64,000 bases of DNA from Zygaena filipendulae (GCA_907165275.2 OU015657.1:10935001-10999000), one strand, 5' to 3'; positions 21,745 to 32,515 are shown, counted from the first letter of the stretch. Notes: generated from the sequence alone by a model not told the origin. Translations and numbers: made by a program.

Positions 21745-21985
21745 CTAGCTGTCCCGCGCGGTTTCACCCGCGATAATTTCGAAGTTCCCGCGGAATTGTT
21801 CCATACAAACTTTGCAACCCCTTTTCATATGCTTTCCTTTCATATCGGATGCCTACGTCATATAAAGAATACACCCTCTAAGTTTCAGGTCTCTACGATC
21901 AGCGGCTTAGGCTGTGCAGTGTGCGTTGATCCGTCAGTCAGTCATTCAGGACTGTTTTATAAGTATTTTATATGTAGTACCTGGA
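21745..21985 (-). mobile_element. HEL-c element
   Basis: Starts CTAGCTGTCCCGCGCGGTTT and continues TTGTTCCATACAAACTTTGC, then TCTACGATCAGCGGCTTAGG. It is one of four subtype c copies (21745, 41390, 46985, 47863). CCGAGCCTTGCTCGG at the outer edge (about 21989-22003) is a hairpin typical of repeat ends in this group. Confidence 0.8.
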
Positions 21986-22124
21986 TGACCGAGCCTTGCT
22001 CGGTATTTTTTTTTTGGTAAATGTTTGCACGGAAACATCGCCAATAGGATAAACTTATTTCTTTTTTTTGTGGAACATACTTAGATCAGAAATAGATGCG
22101 TTGATAAAGGGCTTCCATCAGACT

Positions 22125-22383
22125 ATGAAACCTAGCTCGTAACGTCATCTGTTGTTAGGTAGCAAAACAGCACTCTACTAACAAAACTAACCTAAAAAAT
22201 CGGATAAAACGACGTTTTTTTAAAATGAAACCTAGCTAGATCGATTAATCGCTCCCAAAACCCCCTGCATACAAAATTTCATGAAAATCGTTGGAGCCGT
22301 TTCCGAGATTCGGATTATATAATATAAATGTAGATATAGTATACAAGAATTGCTAAAGATATTAGATAGATAGATAGATAGAA
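22125..22383 (+). mobile_element. LINE 3' end with TAGA microsatellite tail
   Basis: AAAATCGTTGGAGCCGTTTCC, ATACAAGAATTGCTAAAGAT and then a (TAGA)n tail at about 22360-22382. This arrangement resembles RTE-type LINE 3' ends of Lepidoptera. A reversed piece lies at 31556. Confidence 0.6.
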
Positions 22384-22899
22384 TATAACTTCATAAAGTT
22401 CATCATCTATACGTAAGTACAAACTCCAATAATACCACATATCAGGAAACTTTGAATTTTGTTTGTAGGTTGCACAAGTTGTAAGTAAATATTGTTTAAC
22501 AAAACCCAGAACAAAGCAAGTACACTATAATAACTAAAACAACTAGGTACGCACTTATTAATAGAATAGTTGGGATAACTCCTTGTTTTGTTATGAGAAT
22601 AACGTAACCAAGTTAATACGCTATAATAATATGTTATTCTCTCAACTTACTAGTAATCACTAACTATTTTGTGCGGTTTCACTCGCTTACAATTTGGTTT
22701 CTGCTTAACTACAGATGTTGTTACTCTACTTCTCCTATAAATAACTTGATAGATTTACAAAATAAAATATGGTCCTGCTTTTTTTAAAATATCCATTTTT
22801 TTTTTATTTATTCGTACCATCTCGTAATATTCGAACTCTATGAATAAAGTTTTTGTTTCGATTTTCTATATCATCTATGTACATATAAAAATTAAAAAT
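22384..22899. other. Unassigned AT-rich stretch
   Basis: Contains ACGTAACCAAGTTAATACGCT and other short words but no recognised element or gene. Confidence 0.4.
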
Positions 22900-23175
22900 G
22901 AATCCCTATTTCCCTTGGTCATGGTATCACGCGTGAAAGGCTGAACCAATGTCGCTAATATTTTTTTTTGTTGTGTTGTTATTGTAAGAAGAAGAAGAAT
23001 AAATTAAGTTCCTGTTCCTGTTGAGTTCCTGCAGGAATTCCGAATCTCCGAAACGGTTGTAGGTACCGATATTAACGGGACTTTTAGCTGATGTTATAAA
23101 GAGTAAATTAAGCTACTTTGGAGTTCCTGCGGGAATTCCGAAACTAACGCGGGTGAAACCGCGGGCCACAGTTAG
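22900..23175 (+). mobile_element. HEL-like element with doubled block
   Basis: Two GAGTTCCTGCRGGAATTCCGA blocks (23024 and 23120), ending CCGCGGGCCACAGTTAG. TTGTAAGAAGAAGAAGAATA at about 22983 resembles the end of the 13121-type element and may mark an insertion. Confidence 0.7.
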
Positions 23176-23590
23176 TTATTTATATATTTCATCTTAACTT
23201 GTTAATAACAAATCATATAAGTACGTTACTAATTGCTTAGCATGTATATTAGATTAAAACCTGATAAGCTTAGCCAATTATTTTTAACAAATTAGGTATA
23301 CAGTGATCCTTATTTGTCTTACAAATATTAGGTACTTAGGTAATATTAAGTAGGTAGGTACGTGGTTTATGTAAACGAGTTTAAAATCAATTTGTATTAT
23401 AAACAGTACAGTGATCTGTTTGAATACAAAATGTACGTGATTACAACAGAATGTTTTACATAAGAAACGCTTTTATTTATGTAAGAATTTAGGTAGGTAT
23501 AGGTATTGTTTATGGGTTTTATATATTACCTATGTATTAATTATATAACTAAAAACTATTTCGCCCTATTTTATCGGCTGGTGGGATATT
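23176..23590. other. Unassigned AT-rich stretch
   Basis: Rich in TAGGTA words; nothing else is recognised. Confidence 0.4.
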
Positions 23591-23597
23591 AGATTAT

Positions 23598-23727
23598 GTT
23601 GGTTGCCACTGCAGTTGCCGTGGCTCTAACAGAACTGAAGAGAACTGGCAGAGAATGCCACTGTGGCATTAAGTCCGCCATTTGTACCATGATGTGCATA
23701 AAGTTTAAATAAATAAATAAATAAACT
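23598..23727 (+). mobile_element. LINE 3' tail with AAAT repeat
   Basis: CATTAAGTCCGCCATTTGTAC, GTGCATAAAGTTTAAATAAA and an (AATA)n tail. The same tail appears at 37147-37211. It is 5'-truncated; no RT frame remains. Confidence 0.75.
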
Positions 23728-23919
23728 GAAAGCGTCTCAAAACGAACCAGAAAAGTACCTGCCTATACATCTAAACCTTGAAGTTTACCATCTAGAAGCA
23801 GATTATACCTACAACGAGACGCATTTTTGGATTTGAATCTTTTTCATACATTTCAATTCCTTTTTTTTGTAAGATAAATAACTAACGCGAATATTCGTCA
23901 AGCCCGGGGAGCAGTACCA

Positions 23920-24364
23920 AAGCGTTGCCAGACGTCCCGATTTTTAAATTTAAAATTAAATATTATCTTGCGCGGGACAGGCTCAGTCCCGCTTTTCGAA
24001 GAAAACTCGTCCCTCAGACTATTGTTTAAAACACTAGATTTTTGTAATAAATAAAACTTTTTTGGCTTTAATTTCATTTTTTTATTAAGTACCTATGTTT
24101 TATTCAGAAGACGAAGAAGACTACCACCTACGATAGGGTAAATCTGATTTGAAATATCATATTTTTATTAAAATACATTTTCTATGGCTATTTTTGTTAT
24201 CTATTGTTACGTAAACGTAATTTAAAACTCAAATAGAATGATAAATACTTGAAAACACCAACACAACATTTTTTTTACTATGTCCCGCTTTCGACGAAAG
24301 AACCCGCTTTTTTCACTCAAAACGGTTTAAAATTACGACTCGCCAAAAAATTCTGGCAACGCTG
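23920..24364. mobile_element. hAT-like TIR element without transposase
   Basis: Left end AGCGTTGCCAGACGTCCCGA, right end TCTGGCAACGCTG, inverted. The CAGCGTTGCCAGA start is typical of hAT termini. Flanks GTACCAAA (23914) and GCACCAAA (24365) agree at 7 of 8 bases, consistent with an 8-bp duplication if the left tip has lost two bases. The interior is AT-rich with TCCCGCTTTTCGA near each end. Confidence 0.75.
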
Positions 24365-24377
24365 GCACCAAACTACA

Positions 24378-24480
24378 CTCGTGTGAATTTCGGATTTCTG
24401 CGGGAATTCCAGGTTAAAAAGCAGCCTATGTCCTTCTCTGTACGTCTGACATAACAATATGCTGACAAAGGTTACAGAAA
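24378..24480 (-). mobile_element. HEL fragment
   Basis: GTGTGAATTTCGGATTTCTGC then AAAAGCAGCCTATGTCC; the CTAG end is missing. It lies just outside the hAT-like element. Confidence 0.6.
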
Positions 24481-24689
24481 AGAACAGTCAAGTCAGTCGA
24501 GTCGTCTACTTATGTTTTTTGTATAATTTATAAAGTTGTTGGTTGTATATTGTTGATTATAGTAGTTAGGTGTGTAAATATTTTTTGATTGCTTAGTTCT
24601 TTATTTTATTTTGGAAATCTCATGAATATAACGGTCCAAACGTTCCAAAATATAACGGTTTTTTTTTTAATTCAATCGCGTTGCTTTGT

Positions 24690-24755
24690 CTATCAAGTCA
24701 CACATTTTCATTGGCACAATTACTAAAAAGTTGCCAAGAAGAAGAAGAAGCAGTC
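24690..24755. mobile_element. End fragment related to the 13121 element
   Basis: CATTTTCATTGGCACAATT then GCCAAGAAGAAGAAGAAGC repeats the right-end order of 13545-13602. Confidence 0.45.
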
Positions 24756-25264
24756 GAGTCGTTCAATCTAATTTTAATTTTTCGTGACTAGTTTTCTATA
24801 GCGTTAACGATCACAGGTAGTCAACTTGGCCAAGGGGGCTCGAGTTAATCGGATTTCGGAAAACGATTCAAATATTCATCCACGGAAATGTTTAAAATCC
24901 ATGGGGAAAATATCCACGCAAACATTTAGGCTAAATCCATCCCACAAGTTTCGTACTGTTTAGAATTGAGGAAAATAAATCATCACGAGTGGGTAACTGA
25001 CATCTGTTGATGTTTGAAATAGTTATAAATGTTACATAGAGAAAAATTCAGAAGTCTTTTATGACGCAAGGATTTGCGAGTAGGTACCAAATACGTTGCT
25101 AAAATGAAACGATTAAAAAATGATTTTTGTTCACGAGTGTGCAATAACACGATGCATTTGTATTTATTTTTAAAGGGGGCTGAGTTAACTAAACAAAAAT
25201 TATAAAATCAATTAATTTTGTTCAACTCAGCCCGCGGGATAAGTTTGGAGCGGGCTGAGTTGAA
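24756..25264. other. Unassigned stretch
   Basis: GGGGGCTGAGTTAACTAAACA (about 25176) and GTTCAACTCAGCCCGCGGG (about 25219), then GCGGGCTGAGTTGAAGAA, are mirrored and repeated words suggesting a small decayed palindromic element. No gene. Confidence 0.4.
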
Positions 25265-25907
25265 GAAAAGAACCATGAATTTATGCATACACGTTGTCGG
25301 AGGAACAGTAGATAATGCTACTGCTCCACCTGCGTGTTAACGCGTAAATTAGTGCGCTAATTAAGGCATTACGTAGATGTGGCCAACATTTTAACGGGTT
25401 AACTTACTAACGGCATTACTAATGACGTTAAACGTTAAGCGATAGCTCGGGTGTCGGTTTTTTGGACACATCAAAGGGTTTTAGCGCGTTATTTAGCGCA
25501 CTAAGCGGTGTTGGCTACATTAACGCCTTATCATTCTGCGTGGCGCATGAGCGGAGCAAGACCGTATTTACTTTGTTTTGGCGGGAACAATAAAAATACG
25601 ACAATGGAATGGTCTAAAATTACAGCTGCTTCTACCTCAATTGCAAAAAATAGCTGTTTGAAGCTTCGACCTCCATTTTGTGTTAACGCGTTATTTCACT
25701 AGAAATTACCGCTTAACGGCACTTTGCAAACTAAATGTAGCCAACACGTATTTTAATGCCTTAATTAACGCGTAGTTGGACATTAACATCAACGTTAACG
25801 TTAACGCAGGTGGAACAGTAGCATGAAAGACATAGAGCACTATATATTCCGGAATTTCCGCGAGAATCTCCGAATTTAACAAGGATGTAACCGCGGGGAA
25901 CAGCTAG
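25265..25907 (+). mobile_element. HEL-a element split by a MITE
   Basis: The left part (to 25315) ends in GCATACACGTTGTCGG; the right part resumes at 25824 with GAAAGACATAGAGCACTATA and ends GCGGGGAACAGCTAG at 25907. In intact copies these two blocks are adjacent. Confidence 0.8.
25316..25823. mobile_element. TTAACG-rich TIR MITE nested in a Helitron
   Basis: Left end TGCTACTGCTCCACCTGCG, right end CGCAGGTGGAACAGTAGCA, inverted with one mismatch. Subterminal TTAACGCG and TTAATTAAG words are also mirrored. The 508-bp interior has no convincing gene; the 64-codon frame at 25508 is incidental. Confidence 0.85.
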
Positions 25908-26027
25908 TATCTATTAGATAATGAATTAAAATTAATTTTACATTAAAAAAAACATTTGTTACCATTTACCAGTTACGAACATTAAAAAATCACTCGCGTT
26001 GATGAAGATTTTGTAAATTAATTTTCT

Positions 26028-26082
26028 ATCCCCTGGGAACAGTATATCCTATGTGCTATTCTGTACCCCTGATAATGTCTAT
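26028..26082 (-). mobile_element. HEL fragment
   Basis: CCCCTGGGAACAGTATATCC and TGTACCCCTGATAATGTC; internal part only. Confidence 0.4.
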
Positions 26083-26190
26083 TTATTTGAAAAGAAACTG
26101 GGCAATGAAGATCACCGTAATGCACATTTAAAAGGGGGCGCTTAAATCCTCACACGGTTCGATAATTCCGAGGCACTGTTCCCTAAAGTG

Positions 26191-26520
26191 AATGGGCATG
26201 TTGACTAATTTTTATTTTTTAGTCCGTCGTGTAGATTATTAAAAAATATTGGACACGTGTTTTTTCTTTTTTTACGTAATCAAAAAATAACGGCGATATA
26301 TTGAGTTGAAATTTAGCGTGACGTCACTATTCTGACAGTTTGTATGGCGGTTTTGCGGTTAGTGACGTCACGACCTCCTCATCCTAAACTTTAATGCGCT
26401 TTATCTCTGTATATTTTAATTTATTTAAAAAAGCAAAAAATACGTGTCTATTGTTTTTTTATTTTCTAACTGACGGACTAATTAGAATTTTGATTTTCAA
26501 TAGTAGTCAACATCCCTATT
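26191..26520 (+). mobile_element. M330 MITE, complete (reference copy)
   Basis: 330 bp from AATGGGCATGTTGACTA to TAGTCAACATCCCTATT, imperfect inverted repeats that also include AGTCCGTC and GACGGACT. TGACGTCA sites lie at 26319-26326 and 26363-26370, 44 bp apart. Frames crossing its right end are by-products. Confidence 0.93.
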
Positions 26521-27398
26521 GTTGTTTTTGCCAAAATTCGTCAGTCTATACAATACAGGGCGTCCCACGGATATGCCACATAGAGGGAAAGTACCTTGAA
26601 TATTGTAGATGGAAAATTTTACTAAAAGACGACATTATGAGAATTTAAAAAACAATTTAAACTGCATTCATAGATATTTAAATAATTACATGGTTGAACC
26701 GGGAATCGGACCTGTTAGGTACATGAGAAAAATAATCATCCTGTAGCTTTATTACCGATCGAAAGGCTTCATCATAAGGATTATTTATTTTTTGCTAAAT
26801 GGTATTCTGAGCCAAAATAAACATCATCCGCTTTCTGTCACCCTTTACTTTCAAAATATTTAGTATTAAAAGTCACTCAGGCTCGAAGATAAAGTCCCGC
26901 TTTTCCTCGGAAAACTACCTACTTTCCCCGACAAGGTATTTTCATTTTTATAGAAAAACTTCGCAGCTTCATCTAAGCCGACTTTGTCATACTCAACACA
27001 ATATTTCACCCTTATCGGAAATTAGGTACTTATACAGATCAAAAACGAAGTTTTGCGGCTCTTTTGCGGTAATGTAAATAATAATAATAATAATAATAAA
27101 ATCTTTATTTCAGACATTAAGTTCATAAATGGTTAGTGAGGAGTTAATAACAAAACGTAAAACGTCATTTGGATAACACATATAACGTATAAATTAAATA
27201 TAAAAATAAAAAAAATCACAAACATGCAGCGAAGTATGATGAATTGATGATATCCTATCCTTTTTTTTCCTTTATAATAACTAAAACTTAAATCAGTGCA
27301 AAGCTGTAATTCAGCATCCAAAATCTATGAAAAAGCATTAGGTACCTAAACTCAAGAGACAAATATTTGGCTATTTCGATATAGTACCTAACCTACAT
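26521..27398. other. Unassigned stretch with AAT microsatellite
   Basis: An (AAT)n run lies at about 27080-27100. Otherwise AT-rich with no recognised element or coding segment. Confidence 0.4.
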
Positions 27399-27728
27399 AA
27401 TGGGCATGTTGACTAATTTTTATTTTTTAGTCCGTCTTGTAGATCATTAAAAATATTGGACACGTATTTTTTCTTTTTTTACGTAATCAAAAAATAACGG
27501 CGATATATTGAGTTGAAATTTCGCGTGACGTCACTATTCTGACAGTTTGTATGGCGGTTTTGTGGTTAGTGACGTCACGACCTCCTCATCCTAAATTTTA
27601 ATGCGCTTTATCTCTGTATATTTTAATTTATTTAAAAAAGCAAAAAATACGTGTCTATTGTTTTTTTTATTTTCTAACTGACGGACTAATTAGAATTTTG
27701 ATTTTCAATAGTAGTCAACATCCCTATT
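27399..27728 (+). mobile_element. M330 MITE, complete (twin copy)
   Basis: Same 330-bp length, ends and orientation as 26191-26520 and near-identical by eye. TGACGTCA at 27526-27533 and 27570-27577. If the ends are read as ATGGGC and CCCTAT the flanks are TA on both sides, which would suit a TA target. Confidence 0.93.
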
Positions 27729-28434
27729 ATATATAGGGTAAGATAGCAGCTTCGATACTAATTCGTATTGCATAAATATTCGATAGCAAAAATAAAAAGG
27801 TCTCTTAATAATAATAATTGTTTGCTAAGTGTGAATTGCGAAATTGCGATTAATTTGGTCGAAGTAGCTTTGTGATTAGATGGTAATTAATCCCCGGAGA
27901 GACCTTTAATTTGGGCGGCGATTGCGAGTCGATGGAGGAACACCCCGTGGGATTTTCCGACCGATGGACATGCCCAATAAAGGCCAAATTATATGCCTCA
28001 ATCAAATGTTTAATTGACAATCAAATGTGTAAATGTGTATAGTATAGGTAAAGGTTGGTCAAACGGAATGTGCGATTGGAATGTTCACATTTTGAAGTCA
28101 CCTTGTAACTCTGATCACCCATTTATCCACTCATGACCGATTGATTGAGTTAAGGGTCTAGGGGTCAGAGAACTATAACTTTGTTTATCAATCACATAAC
28201 TAACCTATGTATACAGGAATTGATTAAAATAAAAAAGTGAAAACATTTTAGAAAATGGATTGTATTTTCTGTGTAGGTAGGTGATTTGTCAAAAATTCAT
28301 GAAAGAAGATTAAAAAAATATTAAGTATACATATTTAAACAAATTAGTGGCTATTCTGGGTTGAATTGTAAGTAATGACTAGCTACGCCCTTACTCACTA
28401 AGACCATAACAAGTTTTGTTGTAATAACACGCCA
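27729..28434. other. Unassigned stretch
   Basis: A slightly GC-richer patch (27890-27975) lacks a coding frame. No repeat terminus. Confidence 0.4.
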
Positions 28435-28628
28435 TCCTTACTAATATTATAAATGCGAAATTTTGCTTGTTTGTTTGTTTATTACGCTTTCACGCCTCAA
28501 CGGCTCAACGGATCATCATAAAATTTTGCATACACGTTGTCAGGAATACAGAAAAGGACATACTTTTTATTCCGGAATTCCCGCGGGAACTCTGAAATTA
28601 CGCGGGTGAAACCGCGGGGAACAGTTAG
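28435..28628 (+). mobile_element. HEL-a Helitron-like element, complete
   Basis: A 194-bp textbook copy: starts TCCTTACTAATATTATAAAT, ends ACGCGGGTGAAACCGCGG then GGAACAGTTAG. The preceding base is A and the following base is T, as expected for Helitron insertion between A and T. Confidence 0.92.
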
Positions 28629-28742
28629 TCATAAATATGTAATTAGACAATTGGCGCCCCGTGTCAAGTTAATTTTAGTTTCGTGCGTGATGTTAAAAAA
28701 AAATACAGCGACATCGTGTATTATGATTTTTTTTATGTCATA

Positions 28743-28855
28743 GGGGGCAAACGGGCAAGTGGTACACCTGATGGTAAGTGATTACTGCCGCCCATAGACA
28801 TCTGCAACACCAGAAGGCATGCAGGTGCGTCGCCGACCTGGAATAGGGATGGGAT
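28743..28855 (+). repeat. Interspersed repeat (GTAAGTGATTACTGCCGCCC)
   Basis: ACACCTGATGGTAAGTGATT, CAACACCAGAAGGCATGC and GTCGCCGACCTGGAAT. This sequence block is widespread in Lepidoptera and recurs at 29700 and, reversed, at 38183. Confidence 0.7.
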
Positions 28856-29695
28856 ATATGGAATACTAATTTGTGACTATTTTTTTGCCATCTAGTGCGT
28901 TTGGAATTGTCTTACAGGCACGTGCATTCTCGACATGGAATGTTGTTGCTCATAATGAATCAGGACACTTGTTGACAAAGTAATTAAGATACCTGCCTTC
29001 ACAGAAATCTCAATTATTCTTACGATCTCTGCCTGCCTCATTAGCAAATATAAAGACCGTAAATTATTACGAATCCAAATACCTACATAACTCTAAAGTA
29101 AATGGTGTGTAATGGCGAGGAGTTTTAGAAATTCTGATTTGTCTAAATCCACTTTTACAACAATTTATTATTGCTTTAAAATATGCGATAAGAAAAAGGC
29201 GCTACAAATTCACAGCAAACCAACAAAACGAATTACTGATACAAATTGCCATTTGAATATTTTCTCTGCGAATGTCGTACGAAATTCTTTCATGGCTTTC
29301 ACAAAGAGAATTAGGTGCTTCAAAATATTTACTTTTAAGTAGACCTTTAAGGTGTATTTTATGAATGTTGTAGGTAAATATAAATTTTAATACATTGATG
29401 AGCTTTTAAAATTGTTTAGTTTAATTCTTGCGGTTGCCGCTGTAAAAGTTCGGGTGAAAGTTTTCAAAATGTTAAAGTTGACGGGAATGTTTTACGAGAA
29501 TTTAACGTTCGGTCCTTTTAACCGTAAAGCTATAAAGTGAAGATGGCAACGACACCCGACAGTTGATACTGGAACATCCCCGGCCCGGAACTTAGACGAG
29601 AATTTGGCGCTGGTATTTTAAACGTTTGTAACTTCCGATACTCATGCATGAGTTCGAGCAAAGGGTGATTAAATTTTTTTTTTTACCTACGTTTT
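28856..29695. other. Unassigned stretch
   Basis: The 76-codon frame at 29112 shows no domain. A GC-richer patch near 29545-29610 has no frame. Nothing is called. Confidence 0.4.
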
Positions 29696-29699
29696 TTTG

Positions 29700-29870
29700 C
29701 CTATATGATGGTAGGTGATTACCGCTGCCCGTGGACATTTGCAACATAATGCATGCAGGTGCGTTGTCGACCTGGAATGGGAATGGCTTTCAAGTGAAGC
29801 TGCCGGAACACACCGTTAGTGGTGTAGCCAGCAAGCCGCGCTATAGAAAGTACTTTACCTGCATCATGCT
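29700..29870 (+). repeat. Interspersed repeat, second copy, extended
   Basis: GATGGTAGGTGATTACCGC and GTGCGTTGTCGACCTGGAAT, continuing to CCGCGCTATAGAAAGTAC. Longer than the 28743 copy. Confidence 0.65.
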
Positions 29871-29874
29871 ATGG

Positions 29875-30005
29875 TTTCGTCATGATGTTTTCCTTCACCG
29901 ACAGCTCAAACTCATTGTTGGGGTCTGAACCTACGCTTTGCGGCGTTCGATCCGAACCAACAACTGCGCTATCAACGCTGTGATCTAGGTTACTTATACG
30001 TTTTC
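29875..30005 (-). mobile_element. tRNA-like SINE head, second type
   Basis: Minus strand GCGTTGATAGCGCAGTTGTT resembles a tRNA A box region, followed by GTAGGTTCAGACCCC as a B-box-like word. TTTTCCTTCACCGACAGC at the other end occurs in lepidopteran SINEs. Distinct from the 14090/18244 family. Confidence 0.45.
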
Positions 30006-30286
30006 TTACAGTGAAAGAATTTTTAGAAACCAGGACCAGTAGTTTTGGAGATTGCCCCGTACATACAAACAAAATGAAAACATTACCTCTTTTATTACAT
30101 AGTTTAGAAAACAACTGCCACACAAATTGTTACCTACAGGTGTGGCAGTTATTAACTACAATATTCAGTTACCACTCGTACAATATTTGGTAAATAGGCA
30201 GCTATTCAAGATGTTAATCAATTTGAGTGTAAGGCTCACTGCAGACATAACGGAAAAATAAATGAAATATTAGAAGTTACCTATAA

Positions 30287-30314
30287 GGAGCTTAGTGTGG
30301 GATTAAGTAGATCG
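30287..30314 (+). mobile_element. 3' fragment of the tRNA-derived SINE
   Basis: GAGCTTAGTGTGGGATTAAG then TAGATCGTG matches the body near 18460-18490. Confidence 0.5.
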
Positions 30315-30454
30315 TGAAACGCTTTTATATAACAACTTTTTTTCTCTATATGTTGCTCCAAGCTAACCTCTACCTGTCGAAACCGCATGATAATTCGTTC
30401 AGAAGTTCTGAATTTAGGGTGAACGTAGAAAAGCGGATTCTACTCTTTTTAACC

Positions 30455-30660
30455 GACTTCCAAAAGGAGGTTCTGTGTTCGGCTGTAGGTATGTATGTTT
30501 TTTTTATGTATGTTCACCTATTACTCGAAGACGGTTGGACCGATTTCGAAAATTATTTTTTTGTTTGAAAGGGTAATAGGTACAGAGTTTACAAGTTGGT
30601 CCCATTGTCACCAAGTCGGGATTTGGTGATTGGATCTTGGAGAAATCGAGGAAAAAAGTT
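30455..30660 (+). repeat. ACCGACTTC interspersed repeat
   Basis: TTTTTAACCGACTTCCAAAA, GGAGGTTCTGTG, then ACTCGAAGACGGTTGGACCG. A reversed copy is at 51420-51617 and a short one at 44934. A common lepidopteran repeat whose class I cannot fix. Confidence 0.7.
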
Positions 30661-31037
30661 TTTGTGTTTTAGAAAGTCTTTTCAATTTTTTTCTTAAAAT
30701 TTTGTTTTGTTCTAGTACTTACCTAGATATAAAAACGTAAACCTAGTGCATAAGTTAGTTACCTTTTTTCACAATATTTAAAAAAATGAAATGTTCTTAA
30801 AACAACACAGCAGAAGTAAAACCTTCTTCATATCTTCAGATATTAATATTTTTGTATACTGTTTACATTTACTACTCTTACCTACTACTACTACTCTTAC
30901 ACTACTCGCACCTTATATTCTATAGATATATTGTGTTTGTTTCTTTCGAGTGTCGCTTCTTCATTGCTACTTGCTAAAGAAGTTTTTACTTCAAAAATCG
31001 ACTATGTAAGTCTGATTACGAGCATTTATGTGAATAA
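30661..31037. other. Unassigned stretch
   Basis: Contains a (TAC/CTA)n-like tract near 30875-30905. No gene. Confidence 0.4.
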
Positions 31038-31166
31038 GTGAATGACTGGTTGGAAGCTTACGAAAGGCGAAGCGACAAAAGCGACGACGGGGTGTTGCAA
31101 TTGTGCGATATTTTTTACGAGCACAATGCTATTCGTATCTACTCGTGTGACGGCACGTTTGTTTGA
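31038..31166 (+). CDS. Short coding-like frame, uncertain
   Basis: Between TAA at 31035 and TGA at 31164 a 42-codon frame has coding-like composition (for example NDWLEAYERRSDKSDD and LCDIFYEHNAIRIYSCDG). An overlapping 79-codon frame in another register (31042-31281) is less protein-like. No splice sites are clear on either side and no family is recognised. It could be an exon, a transposon relic or chance. Confidence 0.25.
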   Translation: MNDWLEAYERRSDKSDDGVLQLCDIFYEHNAIRIYSCDGTFV

Positions 31167-31344
31167 TCTCACCGGACGTGCCACCCTGCCCAACGGGTCG
31201 TCATATTTGTGGACGAAGGAGCACGTCCGGACATGTCAAATAATGATTAAAGGTCACATGTCGGCTTACCATTACCAGTGACATTGAGATTCAAACGTAT
31301 GTGTGTATTACAAATATCACGCTCAGTCTAATATCTCAATAGTA

Positions 31345-31556
31345 GCTACCCACTTGCTATCCCTGAGATTTCACCGGCGATAATTTCGGGATACCCGCGG
31401 GAATTTCGGGATAAAAAGTACCTATCCTATGTGTTAAGCCAGGTAATTAAAAATTTGGCATATACCTACTACCCGTAGATATGCCCAATTTTATTCAGAT
31501 CCGTTCAGCCATTTTTGAATGATTGAGTAACAAACATTCGAACATCCAAAATTAAC
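31345..31556 (-). mobile_element. HEL-a Helitron-like element, decayed end
   Basis: TATCCCTGAGATTTCACCGG, TACCCGCGGGAATTTCGGG and GAATGATTGAGTAACAAAC in family order; the CTAG is lost. Confidence 0.75.
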
Positions 31557-31665
31557 CGATCTAGCTAGGTTTCATTTTTAGACAAGGTCGTTTTATCCGT
31601 GTTTTCAGGCAATGAAAAATGAGTGTTTGTTTTTCTACTTAACAAAAGATGGCGCTATACACATC
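31557..31665 (-). repeat. Fragment of the LINE-like 22125 family
   Basis: CCGATCTAGCTAGGTTTCATT and GGTCGTTTTATCC reverse the block seen at 22205-22240. Confidence 0.55.
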
Positions 31666-31808
31666 CAAATTGATCCAAACACAAAGTTTTACATTACTAA
31701 TTTAAGTAGGATTTTCAGTTGATTGGTAACCGGAAATTAGAATTTTTGGGCCGAGCGAAATACGACAAAAACAAGTTGAATACAATTGTAATTTTCTTTT
31801 TATAATAA

Positions 31809-31900
31809 CTAGGTGCGCGCGATTTCACCCTCACGAATTTCGGGACTCCCATGGGAATTTTAAAAAGCATCCTATTATACTGATAGGTATACTAAGTAAT
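31809..31900 (-). mobile_element. HEL 3' portion
   Basis: CTAGGTGCGCGCGATTTCACC, CCCATGGGAATTTTAAAAAG; truncated. Confidence 0.6.
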
Positions 31901-32445
31901 ATGTTTATAAGACAAAAAGGTAGATTGTAAGGAGTAGGTACAAATCAGATGAAAACAAAAATAAAGTAAATCGGAAAAAATAAATTACAAGAACATCTTA
32001 ATTCCATGTATATTACCTACATGTGTATTTTTATTTTTAAAAAAAGTATGAGATGATAAAGCTAAATATAAAATTTTAAAATGTGTGTATGTCGAACACA
32101 TTACGAGTAGGTATAATATACCTAAGTAAACATGTCACAATCCTATCTATACGATCTGTCCTTGTCAGAAACATTCCGAAACTCGTTTCACATAAAATTT
32201 TATATTAGGTATAACGTTACGTTGACGTAAAAAATTTTGACGTTTTTCACAGTTTCGTACAAATGACCTTTTAAAAACTGGCATCGATATAAATAAACCA
32301 ACTGTCACAAAATTATACTTTAATATGATAAATTTCGGTTGTTAATAACTTAATACATAGGTACCAATATGTAGTAAGTGCCTATGTACTACACTACGTC
32401 CTATCAAATTACCAATAACACAAGTTCAAATTTATTTATTTTACA

Positions 32446-32515
32446 CTAGCTGTTCCCAGCGTTTTTTCGATGTTCTCTCTGTAACTCTTTATAGTATCTT
32501 AAATACACAAGCTGT
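32446..32515 (-). mobile_element. HEL 3' fragment
   Basis: CTAGCTGTTCCCAGCG start only; the body is unrecognisable after about 60 bases. Confidence 0.5.

Noticed and set aside
25508..25702. 64-codon frame with cysteines
   Set aside because: Lies wholly inside the TIR MITE at 25316-25823; nothing supports a peptide gene.
26191..27728. Direct-repeat array suggesting a CRISPR or satellite
   Set aside because: Only two long copies with unrelated 0.9-kb spacing, and the units have TIRs; it is a pair of MITE insertions.
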